A stretch of 25,976 bases of DNA from Peptoniphilaceae bacterium (GTDB taxonomy: Bacteria; Bacillota; Clostridia; Tissierellales; Peptoniphilaceae), in contig JASLJE010000049.1 of the NCBI GenBank assembly GCA_030152565.1, positions 1 through 25,976 on the forward strand, in the 5' to 3' direction. Under the pieces are notes generated by a model. That model had not been told where the DNA came from. It saw only the letters and a list, made by a program, of their open reading frames with translations, and made no database searches. A program made the translations under genes and the position numbers. Below are positions 21,625 to 25,976 of the stretch, piece by piece. Numbering within the stretch: the stretch's first letter is position 1; every line of letters starts with the position of its first letter.

Positions 21625-22977
21625 ATGCTTAAGAAATTAGAAAAATGGTTGATGCCTGTAGCTGATGTATTGGGAAGAAATAAGGTACTTATAGCTATTA
21701 GAGATGGTTTTTTATTTACATCACCATTAGTAATCGTCGGTTCAATATTTTTATTACTTGCAAACTTCCCTATAGAAGGTTGGTCAGGATTTTGGGCTAA
21801 ATTCTTTGGAGAAGGTTGGGAAAAGTACCTGGGAGCAGTAACCAATGCTACCTTTAGTATTGTTTCTCTAAGTACTGTTATCGGTGTATCCTATGCCTAT
21901 GCTAGGGAACTAGGGGGCAAGCAAATTCAAAGTGGTTTAACAGGTTTAGTTGCCTATTTAATCTTAACACCTACAAAAATTGATTTTGTTCAAGACGATC
22001 AAGTTTTAGGTCAAGTAAGTGGTTTGAGTTTTGGAAAGATTGGTAATAACGGTATATTCTTAGCTATGATTGTAGCATTATTATCTGCTAAATTATTAAA
22101 CTGGGTGTATGACAAGGGTTGGACAATTAAGATGCCACCAGGAGTACCACCAGCAGTTGTAGATTCATTTGCGGCAATTATTCCAAGTGGACTAGTAATG
22201 CTTGTATTTTTCATAGTTAATATTATTTTCTTGAACACATCCTATGGATCAGCTCAAGAATTTATCTACACAGTACTACAAGCACCATTGGTAAACGTTG
22301 GTAATACTCTAGGATCTTTGATTCTATACAGCTTATTCAGTTCCTTGTTCTGGATGTTTGGTATAAATGGACCAGCAGTAACAAACTCAATATGGTCACC
22401 AATATTTAGAACTATATCTTTAGATAATATAGCAGCCTATGAAGCAAAATTGCCACTACCACATATATTTACTGGTAACTTTGTAGACTTTTTCCAAACA
22501 GCAGGAGGAGGGGGAAGTACCCTATCTTTAGTAATAGTAATGTTGTTGTTTGCTAAATCAGAAAGAATTAGACAGTTGGGTAAATTGTCTCTAGTACCTG
22601 GAATATTTGGTATAAATGAGCCTTTAATATTTGGTTTACCAGTGGTGTTAAACCCTATTATAGCCATACCATTTATACTTACTCCAATAGTTAATACAGT
22701 TATTTCCTACATAGGTTTTGCTACAAACTTTATACCTAAGACATCGGGAATAACCATACCTTGGGCAACTCCACCGATTATATCAGGTTATCTGACTACG
22801 GGAAGCTGGAGGGCGGCCCTTCTTCAACTAGTCTTTATAATAATAGGATGTTTTATCTACTATCCGTTTATAAAGATTTTAGATAAGAAATATATAGAAG
22901 AAGAAAAGAATGAAGAAAACAAGAAAGACGAAATAGATGAATTATCCTTTGATGACTTATCTATTGATGATTTATAA
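21625..22977 (+). CDS. PTS EIIC component, cellobiose/diacetylchitobiose family
   Basis: A 450-residue integral membrane permease of the lactose/cellobiose/chitobiose EIIC family: LEKWLMPVADVLGRNKVLIAIRDGFLFTSPLVIVGS at the N-terminus, a series of about ten hydrophobic segments, and the substrate-site segments PGIFGINEPLIFGLPVV and TSGITIPWATPPIISGYLTTG near the C-terminus. The last 30 or so residues form an acidic tail (EEEKNEENKKDEIDELSFDD). The family carries beta-linked disaccharides and chitobiose-type GlcNAc sugars, which would suit a GlcNAc-containing conjugate. AGGAGGG precedes the ATG. Substrate is inferred only from the operon. Confidence 0.92.
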   Translation: MLKKLEKWLMPVADVLGRNKVLIAIRDGFLFTSPLVIVGSIFLLLANFPIEGWSGFWAKFFGEGWEKYLGAVTNATFSIVSLSTVIGVSYAYARELGGKQIQSGLTGLVAYLILTPTKIDFVQDDQVLGQVSGLSFGKIGNNGIFLAMIVALLSAKLLNWVYDKGWTIKMPPGVPPAVVDSFAAIIPSGLVMLVFFIVNIIFLNTSYGSAQEFIYTVLQAPLVNVGNTLGSLILYSLFSSLFWMFGINGPAVTNSIWSPIFRTISLDNIAAYEAKLPLPHIFTGNFVDFFQTAGGGGSTLSLVIVMLLFAKSERIRQLGKLSLVPGIFGINEPLIFGLPVVLNPIIAIPFILTPIVNTVISYIGFATNFIPKTSGITIPWATPPIISGYLTTGSWRAALLQLVFIIIGCFIYYPFIKILDKKYIEEEKNEENKKDEIDELSFDDLSIDDL

Positions 22978-22989
22978 AAGGAGCTATTG

Positions 22990-23508
22990 ATGAAAATAGT
23001 ATTATTTTTCGATCAAGTACAAGCAGGCTTGGGCGGTAAGGAAAGACCAGACCTACCCTTGGGAATAGAAAAAGGTGGAATGGGGGCAGCCCATATGCTG
23101 GAACCTCATTTTGAAAAGTTTGGTGCAGAAGTAGTAGCTACTCTTTATTGTGGAGACGGCTACTTCCATGACGACCAGGAATTAAATGCTAAAAAGCTAA
23201 CTGCCATGGTTAAAAAAATTGGTCCTGATGCAGTAATATGTGGACCTGCCTATAACTATGCGGGCTATGCCCACATGGCGGCCGTTACAGCCAAGATGAT
23301 CCAGGACAAAACAGATATAGCTGTTGTCGCAGCCATGTCAGACGATAACAGTGATACTATTAGCCAATATAAGGATGAGATTAGTATAGTAAAGATGCCT
23401 AAAAAGGGAGGTATAGGACTTAACCAGGCCTTGGAAAATATTGTTTATGTAGCCAAGGAATTGTCAGAAGGCAAGAAGAAGGATACATTTAAAGATTTAC
23501 TATATTAG
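22990..23508 (+). CDS. Short GrdB-related protein
   Basis: A 172-residue cytoplasmic protein resembling the N-terminal part of GrdB, the substrate-binding selenoprotein subunit of glycine reductase: VLFFDQVQAGLGGKERPDLPLGIEKGG, then VVATLYCGDGYFHDD, then PDAVICGPAYNYAGYAHMAAVTAKMI, then IAVVAAMSDDN. GrdB proper is about 430 residues with a UxxC centre in its C-terminal half; this protein stops before it and no in-frame TGA/Sec codon is present. A TTG at 22987 also opens the frame, but the ATG at 22990 has better spacing from AAAGGAG. There are no other grd genes here. Its role in a sugar operon is unknown; similar short proteins may form a separate family of putative oxidoreductases. A perfect palindrome follows it. 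Confidence 0.75.
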   Translation: MKIVLFFDQVQAGLGGKERPDLPLGIEKGGMGAAHMLEPHFEKFGAEVVATLYCGDGYFHDDQELNAKKLTAMVKKIGPDAVICGPAYNYAGYAHMAAVTAKMIQDKTDIAVVAAMSDDNSDTISQYKDEISIVKMPKKGGIGLNQALENIVYVAKELSEGKKKDTFKDLLY

Positions 23509-23516
23509 TAGGATGC

Positions 23517-23540
23517 AAAGTAGTCAATATTGACTACTTT
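23517..23540. promoter_or_regulatory. 24-bp perfect palindrome inside the operon
   Basis: AAAGTAGTCAAT and its exact complement ATTGACTACTTT are contiguous, between the GrdB-like and peptidase genes. As RNA it forms a strong hairpin followed by a broken T-rich run (TTTTGCTATTTTA). It could be a leaky terminator or a 3'-end stabiliser that separates the expression level of the PTS genes from the hydrolases. As DNA it could be an operator. Confidence 0.6.
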
Positions 23541-23561
23541 TGCTATTTTAAGGAGGTAGTT

Positions 23562-24689
23562 ATGAAGGATTTAATAAACAAGAAGGTGGATGAACTGGCA
23601 GATGATCTTATAGCCAGTGTTATCCGTCTGGTAAATATTAAAAGTGTAGAAGAAAAGCCCAGTGAAGATTCTCCTTTTGGTAAAGGACCACGCCTGGCCT
23701 TGGAAGAGGCCTTAAAACTATCTGAAGAGCTAGGCTTTACCACTAAAAACATTGATAACTATGCGGGCTATGCCCAGTATGGAAAGGGTGGAGACCATAG
23801 CGACTATATAGGAATCTTTGGCCACTTGGATGTGGTTCCTGAAGGAGATGGCTGGAAGTATGAGCCTTATGGTGGACAAATAGACCAGGGTAAAATGTAT
23901 GGAAGAGGGGTTCTAGATAATAAGGGACCTATTATTTCCAACCTATATGCCCTTTATGTTTTAAAAGAATTGGGAGTGGAAACTGATCTACCAGTAAGGA
24001 TTGTCTTTGGAACCAATGAGGAGACAGGCTTTAATGATATGAAGTATTTCCTAGAAAAAGAAAAGGCTCCTCTTATGGGCTGGACTCCAGACAATAAGTT
24101 TCCAGCTATCTATGGAGAGAGGGGCAGGGCTGTAGTTGAAGTTAGTGGAACTATGGACCAGCATGAAGACTTCTTTAACTTTATGAACGAATATATTCTA
24201 TCTAGTAATATCTATGGCAATAAGTTGGAAATTGATATAAGAGATGAAGAGTTTGGACTTTTAGAAATGAGAAACTACAAATTAGCTAAAAAAGATGGAA
24301 GACTTTCCTTTACCATGTCCTTAAGCTATCCTGCTATAACTAGTAAGGAAGAGCTAAGAGACAAGATAGCTCTTAAGGCTAAAAACTTAAGAGTGGAGAT
24401 TATCCATAACTTTGATCCAGTTAAGTTTGACAAGGATTCATTTTTAGTTGAAAAATTGACAGAGGCCTATGAAGAAAATACAGATTTAGATTCTAGTCCT
24501 CTTACTACAACAGGGGGAACCTATGCTAAAATAGTTCCAAACATTATTCCCTTTGGACCATCTTTTCCAGGTCAAAAGGGGATAGGTCACAATCCAGATG
24601 AGTGGATGATTATAGATGACCTTATACTTATGACTAAGATATATGCCAATGCCTTATATAAATTAATGACAGAAAGGAAAGAGGGATAA
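23562..24689 (+). CDS. M20-family dipeptidase, short PepV-like form
   Basis: A 375-residue cytoplasmic Zn2+ metallopeptidase. The metal-binding motifs of PepV/Sapep are present: FGHLDVVPEG (His88, Asp90), GRGVLDNKGP (Asp119, bridging), GTNEETGF (catalytic Glu153 and Glu154), GWTPDNKFP (Asp ligand) and GIGHNPDEW (His ligand). PepV proteins are about 470 residues; this one lacks roughly 90 residues from the central lid domain, which may open the site to bulkier substrates. In this operon it could remove an amino acid from a glycosylated dipeptide before glycosylasparaginase acts, since that enzyme needs a free Asn amino and carboxyl group. AAGGAGG precedes the ATG. The next gene starts one base after its stop. 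Confidence 0.88.
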   Translation: MKDLINKKVDELADDLIASVIRLVNIKSVEEKPSEDSPFGKGPRLALEEALKLSEELGFTTKNIDNYAGYAQYGKGGDHSDYIGIFGHLDVVPEGDGWKYEPYGGQIDQGKMYGRGVLDNKGPIISNLYALYVLKELGVETDLPVRIVFGTNEETGFNDMKYFLEKEKAPLMGWTPDNKFPAIYGERGRAVVEVSGTMDQHEDFFNFMNEYILSSNIYGNKLEIDIRDEEFGLLEMRNYKLAKKDGRLSFTMSLSYPAITSKEELRDKIALKAKNLRVEIIHNFDPVKFDKDSFLVEKLTEAYEENTDLDSSPLTTTGGTYAKIVPNIIPFGPSFPGQKGIGHNPDEWMIIDDLILMTKIYANALYKLMTERKEG

Positions 24690-24690
24690 G

Positions 24691-25647
24691 ATGAAGTGGG
24701 GAATTATAGCTACTTGGAGAATGGGATTTGAAGGAGTTGAAAAGGCCGCTAGCCTATTAAGGGAAAATAAAGATCCAGGTGATGCCTTGGAGATAGCCAT
24801 TAAAGAGGTGGAAGACTATCCCTACTTTAAATCAGTAGGATATGGAGGTCTTCCCAATGAAAATGGAATTGTAGAATTGGACGCAGCCTATATGGATGGA
24901 GATAGCCTATCTTTTGGAGCGGTAGCCTCTATTAGAGACTTTGCCAACCCTATAAGTATAGCTAGAAAGTTGAGTTCTTATGACTTTAATAACTTTTTAG
25001 TGGGAAGGGGAGCAGAGGAATTTGCCAGTAAGGAAGGCTTTGAAAGAAAAAACATGTTGACTGACAGGGCCCTAATCCATTATAAGAATAGGGTAAAGGA
25101 AGAAAAAGAAAAGGATCTTAAGCCTTATGCAGGCCATGACACAGTTGGAATGGTTGCCTTGGGAAATAATTCTATGGTGGCAGGAACCTCTACCAGCGGT
25201 CTTTTCATGAAAAGACCAGGCAGGGTAGGAGACTCTCCAGTATGTGGTAGTGGCTTTTACGTAGATAGTGAAATTGGTGGAGCTACAGCAACTGGTTTGG
25301 GGGAAGACCTTATGAAGGGGGCTATTAGTTATGAGATAGTTTCTCTTATGGCCAAAGGCCTAAGTCCTCAAGAGGCTTGTGACAAGGCGGTTATAGACTT
25401 GGATGCCAAGTTAAAAAGAAAAAGAGGCCAGGCTGGAGATTTATCGGTTGTTGCCATGGACAAGGATGGAAACTTCGGTGTTGCTACTAATATAGAGGGA
25501 TTCTCCTTTGCAGTTGCCAGCCATGGACAGGAGCCTCAAGTTTATGTATGTGAAATAGAAGATGGGAAGACTAAATACTCCAAGGCCAGTCAAGAGTGGT
25601 TGGATGACTACATTAGAACAAGGACTGCTCCCTTAGAGTTAAAATAG
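24691..25647 (+). CDS. Glycosylasparaginase (N4-(beta-GlcNAc)-L-asparaginase), Ntn hydrolase
   Basis: A 318-residue proenzyme that self-cleaves into alpha and beta chains. The cleavage site is GHD-TVGM: Asp150/Thr151, where Thr151 becomes the N-terminal nucleophile as in human AGA (HDTIGM). Further active-site segments are GTSTSG (165-170), GRVGDSP with Arg178 and Asp181 that bind the Asn carboxyl and amino groups, and GGATATGLGEDLM. These fit glycosylasparaginase better than isoaspartyl peptidase. The enzyme releases aspartate and a glycosylamine from GlcNAc-Asn. There is no signal peptide, so it acts in the cytoplasm, and with a PTS upstream its substrate may be 6-phosphorylated. It lies one base after the peptidase gene and 8 bases before EIIA. 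Confidence 0.9.
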   Translation: MKWGIIATWRMGFEGVEKAASLLRENKDPGDALEIAIKEVEDYPYFKSVGYGGLPNENGIVELDAAYMDGDSLSFGAVASIRDFANPISIARKLSSYDFNNFLVGRGAEEFASKEGFERKNMLTDRALIHYKNRVKEEKEKDLKPYAGHDTVGMVALGNNSMVAGTSTSGLFMKRPGRVGDSPVCGSGFYVDSEIGGATATGLGEDLMKGAISYEIVSLMAKGLSPQEACDKAVIDLDAKLKRKRGQAGDLSVVAMDKDGNFGVATNIEGFSFAVASHGQEPQVYVCEIEDGKTKYSKASQEWLDDYIRTRTAPLELK

Positions 25648-25655
25648 GAGGAATT

Positions 25656-25964
25656 ATGGAAGGATTAGAATTAATTTGTTTTCAAATAATATCAAATGCA
25701 GGAGATGCTAAGTCCAGTCTTTTTGAAGCTATAGACTTGGCTAAAGAATCAAAGTTTGAAGAGGCTGCAAAGAAAGTTGAAGTAGCTGATGAAAGTCTAT
25801 TAAAGGCACATGAGGTTCATATGGATCTGATTCAAAAGGATATGGGAGGAGAAAAGGTAGAGTTTTCTTTAATCCTAATGCATGCTGAGGATCAAATGAT
25901 GCAGACTGAACTCTTGAAAAAATTAACTGAAGAATTTATAGATATATATAAGAAGATAAATTAA
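25656..25964 (+). CDS. PTS EIIA component, lactose/cellobiose family
   Basis: A 102-residue, all-helical EIIA of the Lac/Chb type. It begins LICFQIISNAGDAKSSLFEAIDLAKESKFEEAAKKVEVADESL, the family's first two helices, and has the phospho-histidine His76 in LILMHAEDQMM. Such proteins are trimers with a buried Asp-bound Mg2+ and give phosphate to a cellobiose-type EIIB, here encoded about 4 kb upstream. AGGAGG precedes the ATG. Placing it after the hydrolases shows that the whole run from 19157 is one functional unit. The stop is 12 bases before the window ends, so later genes of the operon (for example nagA/nagB) could be cut off. Confidence 0.92.
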   Translation: MEGLELICFQIISNAGDAKSSLFEAIDLAKESKFEEAAKKVEVADESLLKAHEVHMDLIQKDMGGEKVEFSLILMHAEDQMMQTELLKKLTEEFIDIYKKIN

Positions 25965-25976
25965 GAAAGGCCCAGG

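Noticed and set aside
22990..23508. A selenoprotein GrdB interrupted at a Sec codon
   Set aside because: The frame ends in TAG and not TGA, is followed by a palindrome, and no GrdB C-terminal sequence is visible downstream.
24691..25647. A plant-type isoaspartyl peptidase/L-asparaginase
   Set aside because: The HDTVGM cleavage site, GTSTSG and RVGDSP segments match glycosylasparaginase more closely; activity on isoaspartyl peptides cannot be fully excluded.
1..25976. Mobile element, CRISPR array, tRNA or rRNA
   Set aside because: I saw no transposase or integrase motif, regularly spaced repeats, or tRNA/rRNA signature on either strand by eye.

Overview
The window looks like chromosomal DNA of a low-GC, anaerobic Gram-positive bacterium. 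The evidence is AT-rich intergenic DNA, strong AGGAGG-type ribosome binding sites, heavy use of AGA and AGG for arginine, many PTS genes, two lipoproteins and a GrdB-related protein typical of amino-acid-fermenting Clostridia and Tissierellia. A Peptoniphilaceae/Tissierellia-like host is an inference from style, not proven. I found no rRNA, tRNA, CRISPR array, insertion sequence or phage gene. No stretch longer than about 180 bases lacks a gene.

Layout. 1-4630 is a mixed housekeeping block: the tail of an HxlR-type regulator, a histidine phosphatase (-), a Cof-type HAD phosphatase, a group II PLP decarboxylase, a hotdog thioesterase, and a minus-strand methyltransferase/DUF1905 pair. 4817-8192 is an alpha-glucoside operon: a PTS EIICB, a GH4 6-phospho-alpha-glucosidase with the CDMP signature, and a small membrane protein. 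It is followed by two overlapping RpiR-family regulators and anmK (cell-wall sugar recycling). 10954-14741 holds a Nudix hydrolase overlapping a CorA-like protein, a convergent hypothetical gene, a YobA-like lipoprotein, and a pirin/nitroreductase pair. 14912-16822 encodes an exported lipoprotein flavin reductase (FMN_bind plus FAD_binding_2), probably a terminal reductase for anaerobic respiration.

17003-19001 (-) is a ribokinase and its LacI-family regulator, with a perfect 18-bp operator next to a good promoter. Divergent from it, 19157-25964 is an eight-gene operon: a PRD activator, a PtsN/Fru-type EIIA, a cellobiose-family EIIB and EIIC, a short GrdB-like protein, an M20 PepV-like peptidase, a glycosylasparaginase and a Lac-type EIIA. 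This is the most interesting part. The gene content suggests a PTS that imports and phosphorylates a sugar-asparagine conjugate (for example GlcNAc-Asn left from host N-glycoproteins), with the amide bond cleaved inside the cell. That substrate is inferred.

Other points of interest: a hairpin sits between the Shine-Dalgarno and start codon of the decarboxylase; the two RpiR proteins look complementary, each having kept one canonical domain; the CorA-like protein has MMN in place of GMN; the PRD regulator has Tyr in place of the second His of both PRDs; and many terminators contain the stop codon of the gene they end.
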